From positions 868,001-932,000 of the forward strand of contig NZ_CP064030.1 of the NCBI RefSeq assembly GCF_016865235.1: 64,000 nt of DNA, in the 5' to 3' direction. The stretch comes from Dyella caseinilytica. GTDB lineage: Bacteria > Pseudomonadota > Gammaproteobacteria > Xanthomonadales > Rhodanobacteraceae. The notes under the pieces were generated by a model. It saw only the letters and a list, made by a program, of their open reading frames with translations. It was not told the DNA's origin and did not search any database. The translations under genes and the position numbers were made by a program. Shown here one piece after another: positions 24,335-34,291 of this stretch (position 1 is the first letter of the stretch; every line of letters begins with the position of its first letter).

Positions 24335-27300
24335 ATGAGTGGCAGAGAGCGAAAGGCTTGCAGACTGCAATGTGCCATCGGCAGCACCGTCATGTATCAG
24401 GATTGGCGCAAAGGCGACAAGAACGATCACGTTGCGATGTGCATCAAGGGGCATCTACGGGATCGACTTCGTTTGGCGCCGCTTTATACGAGCCTGCTGA
24501 TGATCGGACTGGGTACTGTCCTGAGCCACGCAAGCGCTCAAACGATCAACCTTACAACCGCCAATCCAAGCTATGCCCTCAGCGGAGATCAATCTGTTAC
24601 GGCAATCACTGTCGCTAATGGTGTAAACGGTACGATCGCTGGTTCTGGTTACACGCTTACTTACTCAGGTGCAGCAACAAAATTCGCGCTTGGAGGTACC
24701 GCTAGCGGCGCAAATCAGACTCTGAATATGTCTGGCTTGACCAATTTTATTTTCGACAATCCTACGCAAAGGTTCAGTGTCGGAGGGCAATTGATCGGTA
24801 GTTCCGTGACGGGTAGTGCCTCGGGCACCTTGACGTTGGCTTCAGCTGGCAACGTCATTACGACGTCTTCGTTTGGTGTTGCTGATGTGGGCCGAAGTAT
24901 CAGTGCGACAAATAACAATACAGGCACGCTGAATCTTGGGCAAAGCAATACGATCAATGCCAACACGATTAACATTGGTGCCAATCAGTCGACAGGCACC
25001 ATGCAGTTCGCGAGCGGAATAACCAATGGTTCCCTGGTGCTTCGTGCTACAGACGGCAGCAGCGCAGTGGCGAATTGGAACATCGGTACGGGAGCGTCGA
25101 GCAATTACACCGGTACGTCGGCTACTGTCAATCTAAGTGCTGGTACGTTGGATGCGCTAGTTACTAATGTGCTGATTGGGCAGTCGCTTTACGGCACCGT
25201 GAGCAACAGCGCTGTCGGCACTCTTATTCTTGGAAACGGTACGCTCGACGCTACGTCTGTCATCGTAGGGCAGAACATGACCACCGAAAGCGGTGCGGGT
25301 CGCGCAACGGGTACCCTGACAATAGGTAACGCCACGGTCGCAACACAAACGCTGACACTGGGTGATCATCCTAATTCGCAGGGTTCAGTGACCGGGATCG
25401 TTAATTTGAATGGTGGTGCGTTGCTTGCGCAGACCATTCAATCTGGCGCGGGCACCGCTACGCGCACCTTCAACTGGAACAACGGCACCATTGGCAACTA
25501 TGCCAGTGGCGAGAATATGACAGTGTCCATTCCTGGTATCACTTTGGCCGGTGGTGGCGCGCAGATATTTGATATCGAAGGCGCCGGCGCTAATGCTACG
25601 GTGAGTTCCGTATTGAGTGGCGCGGGTGGGTTTACCAAGAACGGTGCCGGCATACTCACGTTGACAGCAAGCAACGCCTACGCAGGTGGTACCACGGTGA
25701 CCAGTGGGCTGATTAATTTTGCCGCTTTGTCGAATTTTGGCACAGGCAACATCACTCTCAATGGTGGCGGTTTGCAATGGGCAACTGGCAACCGGGTCGA
25801 CGTCTCTGCGCGCTTGAATCCGCTGGGCGTCAACGGTGCCACATTCGATACCAATGGCAACAATGTGACCCTTGCCGGAAATCTTGCTGGCGCAGGCGGA
25901 AGCCTGATAAAGAATGGCGCAGGTGTGCTGGTTTTGACGGGGACTAACACGTATGGCGGCGGTACGCGGATCAATGCCGGTACGTTGCAGCTTGGCAACG
26001 GAAGTACGACAGGTAGCATCGTCGGCAATGTCATCGACAACAGTCAGCTGGCCGTCGTCCATTCCGATACATTGACTTTGTCCGGAGTGATTTCAGGTAG
26101 TGGAAGCTTGGCTCAGTCCGGAACGGGAACCACCATTCTCACAGGCAACAATACGTATACCGGTGGAACATTGATTGTCAGCGGCACGTTGCAGCTGGGC
26201 GATGGTGGTACCAGTGGCAGCGTCGTCGGCGCAATCATGGATGGAGCAGGCATTGCGAACGCGGCACTGACGATTGATCAATCGAGCACAGTCACGCTAT
26301 CCGGAAGCATCTCAGGATCGGGTTCATTGAACCAGATCGGTACAGGCACCACGATACTCACCGGCACGAATACGTACACCGGCGGCACCGCCATCAGCGC
26401 TGGTACATTGCAGCTTGGCAGCGGTGGCACCACTGGCAGCATCGTGGGTGATGTCACCAACAACGGCACGCTGGCGTTCAATCGTTCCGATACCGTCGTC
26501 TACTCCAACATCATCAGCGGCACCGGTGGTTTGACGCAGTTGGGTCCGGGGACATTGCAACTGGAAGGTGCTCAAACCTACACAGGGCCGACCAACATTT
26601 TGGGTGGCATCCTGGCCGTCGATGGTTCGATTCAATCGGACACCACGACCATTGCATCCGGTGCGACCTTGTCCGGCTTCGGCGATCTTTATGCTGACGT
26701 GATCAATCAAGGCACGGTGTGGCCGGGCAATGCCATCGCTGGCGACACAAACTACGGCACGCTCACCATTCATGGCAACTATGTCGGGCAGGGTGGTGTA
26801 CTGGCGCTCAATACCTACCTTGGTGGCGACGGCTCACCTTCGGATATATTGGCCATCGATGGCGGCGCCGCGACCGGTATCACCGGTGTGATCGTGCACA
26901 ACACGGCTACAGCTGCCGCCGAAACCAGTGGTGACGGCATTCTGGTGGTTTCCGCGATCAATGGTGCTACGACTGCGACGGATGCCTTCAACCTGATTGG
27001 TGAGACACGCAGCGGAGCGCTCGACTATCGATTGTTTCGTGGCAGCGTGGATGGAACGAGCCCAGACAGTTGGTATCTGCGCAACGAGTTCACAGTACCG
27101 CCGGAACCCCCCGAGCCGCCTGAGCCGCCAGTGCCACCCGAACCGCCGCTCCCGCCGGATCCACCACCTGAGCCACTGCCGCCCGGCGTCTATCCCATCA
27201 TCGGGCCGGAGGTTGCTACGTATGGTGTCGTGCAACCGGTGGCCCGTGAATTGGGAATGCTTACGTTGGGAACCATGGACCAACGCATCGGTGACAGTGC

Positions 27301-28207
27301 CTTGATGGCGTCATCGTCGGCAGGCACGGATCAGGGCCCTTCTGCGTGGGGACGTTTGTTCGCGACCAACATCGACAACAGTTATCGCGCGTTCGCGGCA
27401 CCCCAGGCGAATGGCAATCTTTATGGCTTCCAGACGGGTGTAGATGTCTGGCAGGGTGAAACGTTCGCCGGTCATGTCGATCGTTTTGGTGGTTACGTCT
27501 CTTACGGTCAGGCTGACATCAGTGTGCGTGGTCTGGTGACCAATGAAGAGGCCACCAACTACGCGATGCAGCACACCGGTGACCTGACCCTGCGCGCGAC
27601 ATCCGCAGGTGCTTATTGGACACATGATGGACCCGGTGGCTGGTATCTGGATGGCGTGGTGCAGGCCAGCACCTACAACGGCGCCGCCACGACGGAAAAT
27701 ACGCGCCTGAACACGAACGGCGTCGGCTTCATGGGGTCGTTGGAGTTTGGTTATCCGTTCTCGCTGCCGCAATTGGGTTCGAGTTTTGTACTTGAGCCGC
27801 AAGTGCAGGCGATATGGCAGCACACCGCTTTCAGCCCCAATGACGACGGTTTGGGCGAGGTGAATCTTGGCAGCACCAATGGCTCGACAGGTCGTGTTGG
27901 CGTTCGCGGCAAATGGCAGTTGACGAGTGCCAATGGACAGCTGTGGGAGCCGTATGCTGCGCTGAATGTCTGGCGTGATTGGGGTGGTCGCAGTACGACG
28001 GTGTTTGGCGACTCAGCAGGCGACGCAAGCACCGCACCACTCGTGCCGCAAGCCAGTCGTGCCGAGCTCGATGGTGGCGTCACCGCAAAGTTGCTGACTC
28101 GCTTAAGTGTTTACGGTTCGATGGGTTACGAGCACGAGCTGGGGACTTCGGCAAATGCCAAACGCGAGGGCTTCAATGCCAACGTGGGATTGCGTTATTT
28201 GTGGTGA
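24335..28207 (+). CDS. Type V autotransporter with PATR-type passenger repeats
   Basis: Predicted 1290-residue self-secreting surface protein. The N-terminus is long: about 50 residues, some charged, precede the hydrophobic core of the signal (LYTSLLMIGLGTVLSHASA, cleavage near residue 68), as in autotransporters with extended signal peptides. The passenger is Gly/Thr/Asn-rich and contains at least four autotransporter-associated repeats (about 426-770) of the form GSGSL.Q.GTGTTILTG.NTYTGGT...GTLQLG, which should form a beta-helix. A Pro-Glu linker (about 924-951) leads to a C-terminal beta-barrel of about 280 residues ending in VGLRYLW. I chose the ATG with GGAGG 8 bases upstream; a shorter start at 24437 would still leave a signal. 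Codon use looks less GC-biased than its neighbours. Adhesion or aggregation is a plausible role, but the passenger has no recognisable catalytic domain. Confidence 0.88.
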   Translation: MSGRERKACRLQCAIGSTVMYQDWRKGDKNDHVAMCIKGHLRDRLRLAPLYTSLLMIGLGTVLSHASAQTINLTTANPSYALSGDQSVTAITVANGVNGTIAGSGYTLTYSGAATKFALGGTASGANQTLNMSGLTNFIFDNPTQRFSVGGQLIGSSVTGSASGTLTLASAGNVITTSSFGVADVGRSISATNNNTGTLNLGQSNTINANTINIGANQSTGTMQFASGITNGSLVLRATDGSSAVANWNIGTGASSNYTGTSATVNLSAGTLDALVTNVLIGQSLYGTVSNSAVGTLILGNGTLDATSVIVGQNMTTESGAGRATGTLTIGNATVATQTLTLGDHPNSQGSVTGIVNLNGGALLAQTIQSGAGTATRTFNWNNGTIGNYASGENMTVSIPGITLAGGGAQIFDIEGAGANATVSSVLSGAGGFTKNGAGILTLTASNAYAGGTTVTSGLINFAALSNFGTGNITLNGGGLQWATGNRVDVSARLNPLGVNGATFDTNGNNVTLAGNLAGAGGSLIKNGAGVLVLTGTNTYGGGTRINAGTLQLGNGSTTGSIVGNVIDNSQLAVVHSDTLTLSGVISGSGSLAQSGTGTTILTGNNTYTGGTLIVSGTLQLGDGGTSGSVVGAIMDGAGIANAALTIDQSSTVTLSGSISGSGSLNQIGTGTTILTGTNTYTGGTAISAGTLQLGSGGTTGSIVGDVTNNGTLAFNRSDTVVYSNIISGTGGLTQLGPGTLQLEGAQTYTGPTNILGGILAVDGSIQSDTTTIASGATLSGFGDLYADVINQGTVWPGNAIAGDTNYGTLTIHGNYVGQGGVLALNTYLGGDGSPSDILAIDGGAATGITGVIVHNTATAAAETSGDGILVVSAINGATTATDAFNLIGETRSGALDYRLFRGSVDGTSPDSWYLRNEFTVPPEPPEPPEPPVPPEPPLPPDPPPEPLPPGVYPIIGPEVATYGVVQPVARELGMLTLGTMDQRIGDSALMASSSAGTDQGPSAWGRLFATNIDNSYRAFAAPQANGNLYGFQTGVDVWQGETFAGHVDRFGGYVSYGQADISVRGLVTNEEATNYAMQHTGDLTLRATSAGAYWTHDGPGGWYLDGVVQASTYNGAATTENTRLNTNGVGFMGSLEFGYPFSLPQLGSSFVLEPQVQAIWQHTAFSPNDDGLGEVNLGSTNGSTGRVGVRGKWQLTSANGQLWEPYAALNVWRDWGGRSTTVFGDSAGDASTAPLVPQASRAELDGGVTAKLLTRLSVYGSMGYEHELGTSANAKREGFNANVGLRYLW

Positions 28208-28240
28208 GTGATAAAGCGGCGTCGTCGATCCGTGGTAACG

Positions 28241-28286
28241 AAAATAAAAATGGCCGCACTCGTAGAAGTGCGGCCATTGGTTTTTG
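28241..28286. terminator. Bidirectional terminator between autotransporter and M13 peptidase
   Basis: Perfect 12-bp stem AATGGCCGCACT (28249-28260) / AGTGCGGCCATT (28267-28278). It is flanked by TTTTT on the plus strand and TTTTTATTTT on the minus strand, so it can end both convergent transcripts. Confidence 0.93.
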
Positions 28287-28297
28287 AATCGGCGTTC

Positions 28298-30382
28298 TTA
28301 CCAGATCTTCACGCGATCATCCGGCGCGAGATAAAGCTTCTCGCCGGGCTTCACGCTGAAGGCGTCATACCAGCCATCGATATTGCGCACCGTGAGTGCA
28401 CGGAAGTTGGCCGGTGCATGCACGTCGGTGGCGAGACGTTGGCGCAGCGCGGCGTCGCGGATCTTGGAACGCCATGCCTGGCCAAAGGCGAGGAAGAAGC
28501 GCTGATCGCCGGTCAGGCCGTTGATCACCGGAGCAGGCTTGCCGCCGAGCGACTTGTGATACGCCGCATAAGCCACGGTCAAGCCGGAGACGTCGGCGAT
28601 GTTTTCGCCCAGTGTCTGCTGGCCATTGACGTGGATGCCTGGCAGCGCTTCATACTGGTCGAATTGCTTGACCAGCTTTTGCGTGGCTGCCTGGAAATGT
28701 GCGGCGTCTTGTGGCGTCCACCAGTTTTCCATCTTGCCTTGAGCGTCGAAGTCCGCACCGGTGTTGTCGAAGCTATGGCTGATCTCGTGGCCGATAATGG
28801 CGCCGATGGCACCATAGTTGGCAGCCTCATCCGAGTTCGGATCGAAGAATGGCGGTTGCAGAATCGCGGCGGGGAAGTTGAGGGCGTTCTGCAGGGGCAG
28901 ATTTACCGCGTTCACCGTTTGCGGCGTCATCCACCACTCACCGCGATCCACGGGCTGATGCAGCTTGGCGAGCTGGTGCTGGTATTCGAGTGCGACAGCA
29001 CGTTCGTGATTGCCCACTGGATCGTCTGTGCGGATATCCAGCGAGCTGTAGCTGCGCCAGGTTTCGGCATAGCCCACGCCCACGCGCAGGGTTTCAAGTT
29101 TTTCCTTGGCCTTGGCGCGCGTCGCGGGCGTCATCCATGCCAGCGTATCCACGCGATCGGCGAAGGCAGCAATGATGTTCTTCACCATCTCTTCCATCTT
29201 CGCTTTAGACGAAGCCGGGAAGTACTGCTTCACGTAGATCTGGCCGACAGCATCACCCAAATCCCTGTTGGTCGCGGCAACGGCGCGCTTCCAGCGATCC
29301 TGTTGCTTGGGTGTGCCTTGCAAAGTGGTGCCGTAGAAATCGAAGTTCAGATCCGCATAGGCTTTGGGAAGCAGGGGCGCTGCGCTGTCCAGAGCGTGAT
29401 AGCGCAGCAGTTGCTTCCAGGTTTCCAGCGGTTCACTGGCGACGAGGGCAGCAAGGCCGGTGGTGGCGGAGGGTTGCCATACGTCGATGTGCGTCTGGTC
29501 GCCCAGGCCCGCGGCCTTGAAATAGGCGGTCCAGTTGAGTCCAGGCGCCTTCTGAGCAAAGTCGCTCATGCTCCACACGTTATTGGCCTTATGCACATCC
29601 TGGCTATCGACCAGGCTTTCCTGCGCCTGCGCAATCTTGGTCTCGAGCGCAATGATCGACTTGGCTTGCGTTTCGGCATCGGGTGTGCCGGCCAGCTTCA
29701 GCAGCGAGGTGACATAGGTTTGGTATTTGGCGCGCGCGTCCACCATCTCCTTGTCTTGCGACAGGTAATAGTCGCGGCTGGGCATCGCGATGCCGCCTTG
29801 CAGCAGATATGCCATGGCATGCGACGGATCTTCCAAGCCTTGCGTGACGAACAAGCCGAACAGGTTTTCGGTCGCGAAGTTGGTGTCGTTGATCGGGTCG
29901 ACGTCCGCACGTTGCTCGCTGCCTAGCACGCTGGCGAGATCATCGCGCGTCTTTATCGCGTCGATCTGGTCGAATTGCGACTTAAGCGGAGCGAGGCCGT
30001 GCTTTTCGATGCCCGCTTCATCCATGTAGGCCGCGTAGTAATCGGCGATCTTGCGTTCGTTGCTGCCGGGTGCGGCATGGCCTTGGGCGATGTTGCGGAT
30101 CAGCCCGGCGGTACGCTTCTCGGCCAGCTCGTAGACCTGCAGGAAGGTGCCGGTGCTTGAGCGGTCGGCAGGGATCTGCGCTGTCTTCAGCCAGTTGCCG
30201 TTGGCGTAATCGAAGAAATTGTTGCCAGGCAACACGGTGTGGTCGATGCCCTTGAGGTCAATGCCGATAGCCGGCCCGCCGGCCTTGGCGACCGGTGCGC
30301 CATCCATGGCAGCGGGAGCCGCTATCAAGGTAGTGGCGCTGCCAAGCACCGCCGCCGTAAGAATCCATCGAAATCGCTGCAT
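28298..30382 (-). CDS. M13-family zinc metallopeptidase (neprilysin/PepO-like)
   Basis: Predicted 694-residue exported endopeptidase that degrades peptides. A signal peptide (MQRFRWILTAAVLGSATTLIAAPAA) precedes the M13 N-terminal domain (GIDLKGIDHTVLPGNNFFDYANGNWLKTAQIPADRSSTGTF) and the catalytic domain. The zinc site is complete: HEISH (His532, Glu533, His536) and GENIAD (Glu593, Asp597), with a preceding VNAVNLPLQNALNFPAAILQPPFF stretch typical of the family. The C-terminus ends in VKIW, matching the family's conserved terminal Trp. I use the ATG three codons after an in-frame GTG because AGAGGTG is spaced 6 bases before it. GH92 follows upstream on the same strand with a 142-base gap, so co-transcription is possible but not shown. 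Confidence 0.95.
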   Translation of the reverse strand: MQRFRWILTAAVLGSATTLIAAPAAMDGAPVAKAGGPAIGIDLKGIDHTVLPGNNFFDYANGNWLKTAQIPADRSSTGTFLQVYELAEKRTAGLIRNIAQGHAAPGSNERKIADYYAAYMDEAGIEKHGLAPLKSQFDQIDAIKTRDDLASVLGSEQRADVDPINDTNFATENLFGLFVTQGLEDPSHAMAYLLQGGIAMPSRDYYLSQDKEMVDARAKYQTYVTSLLKLAGTPDAETQAKSIIALETKIAQAQESLVDSQDVHKANNVWSMSDFAQKAPGLNWTAYFKAAGLGDQTHIDVWQPSATTGLAALVASEPLETWKQLLRYHALDSAAPLLPKAYADLNFDFYGTTLQGTPKQQDRWKRAVAATNRDLGDAVGQIYVKQYFPASSKAKMEEMVKNIIAAFADRVDTLAWMTPATRAKAKEKLETLRVGVGYAETWRSYSSLDIRTDDPVGNHERAVALEYQHQLAKLHQPVDRGEWWMTPQTVNAVNLPLQNALNFPAAILQPPFFDPNSDEAANYGAIGAIIGHEISHSFDNTGADFDAQGKMENWWTPQDAAHFQAATQKLVKQFDQYEALPGIHVNGQQTLGENIADVSGLTVAYAAYHKSLGGKPAPVINGLTGDQRFFLAFGQAWRSKIRDAALRQRLATDVHAPANFRALTVRNIDGWYDAFSVKPGEKLYLAPDDRVKIW

Positions 30383-30524
30383 GGCGAACACCTCTATGTG
30401 GGACTAAGTAAGTCACGATAGTGTGCCACTGCAGGCTTGTGAGTATGACTTTTGGGCTAGAGCTCATCCATACGGCTTACTCCCCCAAGGTACGTGGGGG
30501 AGTAAAGGCGCGCAACGAATGCTC

Positions 30525-33500
30525 TCAATGCCCAAGCAATTCGATCTCGGCTAGCGCGGTCGGTCCGCTGTTATCAAAACGCAACCGGTAATACGTGTGT
30601 CCCGCTGGCTTGCCGATACCGAACACGCGTGTCTGCCGCGCCCACGGAAAATGTTCGTCTTGGCGGGCATCCAGTACGGTCCAGTGTTGTCCGTCGTCGG
30701 AGGCTTCAAGTTTCCAGTTGGCAGGCGCTGGCACATGCGTGCCCGACGTAAGCGTGTACATGGCGACGTTATGCGGTTGTGGGAAGTGCCAGCTCACGAC
30801 TGCCTGCGTGCCAGGCAGTTGCGCTTCGGTGTCGCTGGTGTGATCGAACAGCGCGTTCAGATCGGGCATCGCAGGTTCGCTGCTTGCTTGGCCTTGTCCC
30901 GGGCCGGCCAGATCGCGCAGCGGTGACGGTTTGCCGGTCGTGGTGAGCGAAGTGGGGACGGCCTGCGTATCGCTGCCCCAGGTCGAAGGTTTGGGACCCA
31001 TGGTGAAATCGAGGGTCGCGCCTTGGGCCAGCAATTCATGCGGCAATGTCAGTTTGTTCCAGGGCTGACCGTTGATGCGCAGGCTTTGCACGTAGCGGTT
31101 GGTGTCGCTGACGTCCGGAGCATTGATAACGATGTGCTTGCCATTCTCCAGCGCGATATCCATATGCGGGAAATACGGCGCACCGATCACGTATTCCGGT
31201 GTGCCCATGCGCAACGGATAGAAGCCCGCGGCACTGAACAGCCACCAGCCGGACATTTCGCCGTTATCTTCGTCGCCCAGATAACCCTGGCCGATGCTGC
31301 TGCCCAGATACAACCGCGACAGCACATCGCGCACTTTGTCCTGCGCTTTCCATGGTTCGCCGGTGTAGTCGTACATGTAGATGATGTGATGCGACGGCTG
31401 GTTGCTGTGGCCGTACTGGCCCATACGCACTGCTTGCGCTTCGCGCATTTCATGGATGGGCGAGCCGTAGTCGCCGACATGGTAGACGCCGGGCGTGGCG
31501 AAGAACTGGTCCAGTTTGGCGGCCAGGGCTGCGCGGCCGCCGTACAAGGCGGCGAGGCCGGCGCCATCCTCCGGTGCGTGGAAGGCCATGTTCCAGGCAT
31601 TGGTTTCGGTGTAATCACCACCCCAGGCCAGCGGATCGAATTGCTGCTTGCTCACGCGCCAGTGACCTGCCGCATCACGGCCGACGAAGAAGCCGACGTC
31701 CGGATCGAACAGATTGACGTATTCCAATGCGCGGTTCTGGAAGTAAGCGGCATCTTCCGTATATTGCGCAGCGTACGGATCTTGCGCATCGTGCTGGGTG
31801 TTGAGTGCTTGGGCGAGATTGCCGATGGCGAAGTCAGCGATATAGCCGTCCATCGACCACGACAGACCTTCCTTGATGCCGGTGTCGGTATAGCCGTTGA
31901 AGATCGAGCGCTGCAGGCCCTTGCGTCCGGTGCCCTTCAGCGGGCTGACCACGGTGGCATCCTTCAGTGCCGCTTGATAGAAGGATTGCACATCGAAATT
32001 GTGCACGCCTTTCAGCCACGCATCAGCGAAGGCGACATCGGCGCTGGTACCGACCATCAGATCGGCATAGCCGGGCGAAGACCAGCGGGCGATCCAGCCG
32101 CCATCGCGATATTCCTGCACGAATCCATCGATCATCTCGCCGGCCTGATGCGGCATCAGCAGCGCGTACGCTGGCCAAGCGGTGCGATAGGTGTCCCAGA
32201 AACCGTTATTGACGAACACCTTGCCGTCGACGATGCGCGCGCCGGTATGGGTGGGCGTGTCCGCGGCAACTTCAGGCGAGAACGGGCTCGCATATTGATA
32301 GACCGGATGCGTCGCGGTGCCGGTGTTCTCGTAGGCCGAGTTGGGGTACATCAGCATGCGATAGAGATTGGAATACAGCGTGACCCGCTCGCCCTGGCTG
32401 GCACCTTGCACTTGCACGATACCGAGCTGCTTGTCCCAGATCTGCTGCCCATGATTACGCACATCGTCGAAACTTTCGTTCGGTGCGATTTCCAGTTCCA
32501 GATTGTGCTTGGCTTGTTCCAGGCTGATCAGCGAGGTGGCGATGCGCACGTTCACGGTTTTCGTTTTCGAGGTATCGAAGCCGAACCATGCGGTCACGTG
32601 GTCGCGTCCTTCGCCCGTCAGCCGTCCGCTTTCGCTGACGGGTTGGTCGACCACGGCATAGAAGAACAGACGGGTGGCGCCAGCGGATAGGTCACTTTTT
32701 ACGTCGGAATAGCCGCTGAAACTGCGATGCGACGGGTCGAGCGTAATCCCGCCCTCGGCCGTACGATTGTCAAAAATGAGCTGTCCGCGCTGGCCGGGGA
32801 AGGTGAAGCGCAGCATGGCGGCGTGGTCGGTCGGCGTCATTTCGCCGACGATGCCGTTGTCGAAGGTCACCTTGTAGTCATGCGCATGCGCGATTTCGTT
32901 AGCGTGGCTGAAGCTAAGTGCGCGCGCTTCACGATTGGCACTGGGCGCGCCGCTGGCCACTGCGGCGGGCATCATCTGGAAGGTCTGGCGATCGCCCATC
33001 CATGGACTGGGTTCGTGCGAGAGCGAGAAGGCTTCCAGCCGCGGCCGGTTGTTGGCGTCGTTGCGTGACTGGTATTGGTACATCCAGTCCGAGCTGGCAT
33101 CGGTCACCGGAACCCAAAAGTTGAAGCCGTGTGGCAGCGTAACGGCCGGAATATTGTTGCCGCGCGAGAACACAAAACCGGCGTTGGTACCACGCAAGAT
33201 GTTTACGTCGTCGCTGGGATGCTGGTTGACCGATTCGCCGACAGCCGGGCCGATACGCAGGTCATCGAGGAAACCTTCGAAGTGCGCAGCGGGGCCGTCA
33301 TGGATAAGTACGATTTTGCGAATCCGGCGCCCGGCGACAAGCTTGCCGATGTCGATTGCCAGCCTGTTCCACTGATTCACATACACCGTACGACTGGCGC
33401 CCAGCGCATGCGCGTTGGCGGCGATGCGGTGCTGATCCTGCGCATTCAGGCCGGAAAGGCGGGAGCCGTCGTCGAAGATCAGGTCGATGGACACGTAGGT

Positions 33501-33884
33501 GGACGGATCGTCTAGATCGTTGGCGACGATGCAGGGGAACAACATATAGGAAAGCTGTGTATCGGCCTGCACCGGCAGATCCACATTGAAGATGGCGGCC
33601 TCCTGCTTGCCGCCGCTCGTGCCCTGATAATGGAGCGATTGCAAGCCCGTGAAGCCGACGCCGGGTTTGGCGCTATAGGCATCGTCAGTCGAAGGACCGC
33701 CGGCGACATTGACCTGGAACGAGGCGCCCGCGGCACCGGCCACCGGCGCAGGCTCGCCCTTTTCGAAGGATCGGTAGAAAGTGTCGTTCTGGTTTGCAAA
33801 GACGGCCGTGGTAAACAAGGCCAAGCTGAAGCAAAGCAGTTTTCGCTGGAAGCTGACTGCGGTAGAACCTGGAGCCGTGTGCAT
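30525..33884 (-). CDS. GH92-family glycoside hydrolase (alpha-mannosidase family) with Gln at the expected general acid
   Basis: Predicted 1119-residue exported enzyme of glycoside hydrolase family 92, mostly exo-acting alpha-mannosidases that need calcium. It has a signal peptide (LLCFSLALFTTAVFA), an N-terminal carbohydrate-associated region, the GH92 N-domain (LPHGFNFWVPVTDASSDWMYQYQ), the (alpha/alpha)6 catalytic domain (FWDTYRTAWPAYALLMPHQAGEMIDGFVQEYRDGGWIARWSSPGY; GYLGDEDNGEMSGWWLFSAAGFYP) and a C-terminal F5/8-like segment. The family GNEPSHH motif reads SNQPSHH here, putting Gln829 where most GH92 enzymes have the catalytic-acid Glu. In a characterised GH92 mannose-1-phospho-mannose uncapping enzyme the same replacement is, as I recall, tolerated because phosphate is a good leaving group. 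The ATG follows AGGGGTG. Likely acts on mannan or phosphomannan glycans outside the cytoplasm (inference). Confidence 0.9.
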   Translation of the reverse strand: MHTAPGSTAVSFQRKLLCFSLALFTTAVFANQNDTFYRSFEKGEPAPVAGAAGASFQVNVAGGPSTDDAYSAKPGVGFTGLQSLHYQGTSGGKQEAAIFNVDLPVQADTQLSYMLFPCIVANDLDDPSTYVSIDLIFDDGSRLSGLNAQDQHRIAANAHALGASRTVYVNQWNRLAIDIGKLVAGRRIRKIVLIHDGPAAHFEGFLDDLRIGPAVGESVNQHPSDDVNILRGTNAGFVFSRGNNIPAVTLPHGFNFWVPVTDASSDWMYQYQSRNDANNRPRLEAFSLSHEPSPWMGDRQTFQMMPAAVASGAPSANREARALSFSHANEIAHAHDYKVTFDNGIVGEMTPTDHAAMLRFTFPGQRGQLIFDNRTAEGGITLDPSHRSFSGYSDVKSDLSAGATRLFFYAVVDQPVSESGRLTGEGRDHVTAWFGFDTSKTKTVNVRIATSLISLEQAKHNLELEIAPNESFDDVRNHGQQIWDKQLGIVQVQGASQGERVTLYSNLYRMLMYPNSAYENTGTATHPVYQYASPFSPEVAADTPTHTGARIVDGKVFVNNGFWDTYRTAWPAYALLMPHQAGEMIDGFVQEYRDGGWIARWSSPGYADLMVGTSADVAFADAWLKGVHNFDVQSFYQAALKDATVVSPLKGTGRKGLQRSIFNGYTDTGIKEGLSWSMDGYIADFAIGNLAQALNTQHDAQDPYAAQYTEDAAYFQNRALEYVNLFDPDVGFFVGRDAAGHWRVSKQQFDPLAWGGDYTETNAWNMAFHAPEDGAGLAALYGGRAALAAKLDQFFATPGVYHVGDYGSPIHEMREAQAVRMGQYGHSNQPSHHIIYMYDYTGEPWKAQDKVRDVLSRLYLGSSIGQGYLGDEDNGEMSGWWLFSAAGFYPLRMGTPEYVIGAPYFPHMDIALENGKHIVINAPDVSDTNRYVQSLRINGQPWNKLTLPHELLAQGATLDFTMGPKPSTWGSDTQAVPTSLTTTGKPSPLRDLAGPGQGQASSEPAMPDLNALFDHTSDTEAQLPGTQAVVSWHFPQPHNVAMYTLTSGTHVPAPANWKLEASDDGQHWTVLDARQDEHFPWARQTRVFGIGKPAGHTYYRLRFDNSGPTALAEIELLGH

Positions 33885-34291
33885 CTGTTCACCCCTGTCG
33901 GGCCGTGCCGTGCGCGGCCGCCATGCGTCAAAGGCTTGATTTGAATCGATCTAAATCAGAAGTGTCAAACCGCACTGCAGCACGGTCGGTATGGCTTTAA
34001 CCGTGTATCGGGCATGGTGGCTGCGGTAAAACGTGGGGATCATTGCGAGTGCCATGCTCCCAATGTGATGTAGCCACAGAAGAGTGGCATCTCGCCTCAT
34101 CGTCATCCCGGCTTTCGCCGGGATGACGATCGGTTTGATGAACGTTCGAGGCAACTATGCGGCTGTATAGGTACGGCAGTTCGAAGTTTGCAGTATTGAT
34201 CGCGAGTGCGGCTGTCGATTTTCCCAACGGCCATTCGACGTAACCACAAGGACGCCGGAATCGTCCTGCGATAAACCTTTCTGGAGCCATC
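33885..34291. other. Divergent intergenic region with a palindromic repeat
   Basis: About 400 bases between GH92 and the MFS gene, holding the palindrome at 34101-34128. No gene seen. Confidence 0.5.
34101..34128. repeat. CGTCATCCCGGC palindromic repeat
   Basis: Perfect 12-bp arms CGTCATCCCGGC / GCCGGGATGACG with loop TTTC. Same family as 5751-5778, differing by one symmetric base pair in the stem. Confidence 0.8.

Noticed and set aside
25600..26650. Tandem repeats as a CRISPR or satellite array
   Set aside because: The periodicity is in protein (passenger repeats of the autotransporter); DNA units vary in length and sequence and the frame is open.
28208..29926. 572-codon open frame on the plus strand opposite the M13 peptidase
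   Set aside because: The minus strand encodes a complete M13 enzyme with zinc ligands; this is a mirror frame.
31023..32690. 555-codon open frame on the plus strand opposite GH92
   Set aside because: Antisense to conserved GH92 catalytic sequence; peptide is His/Arg/Val-rich with no domain.
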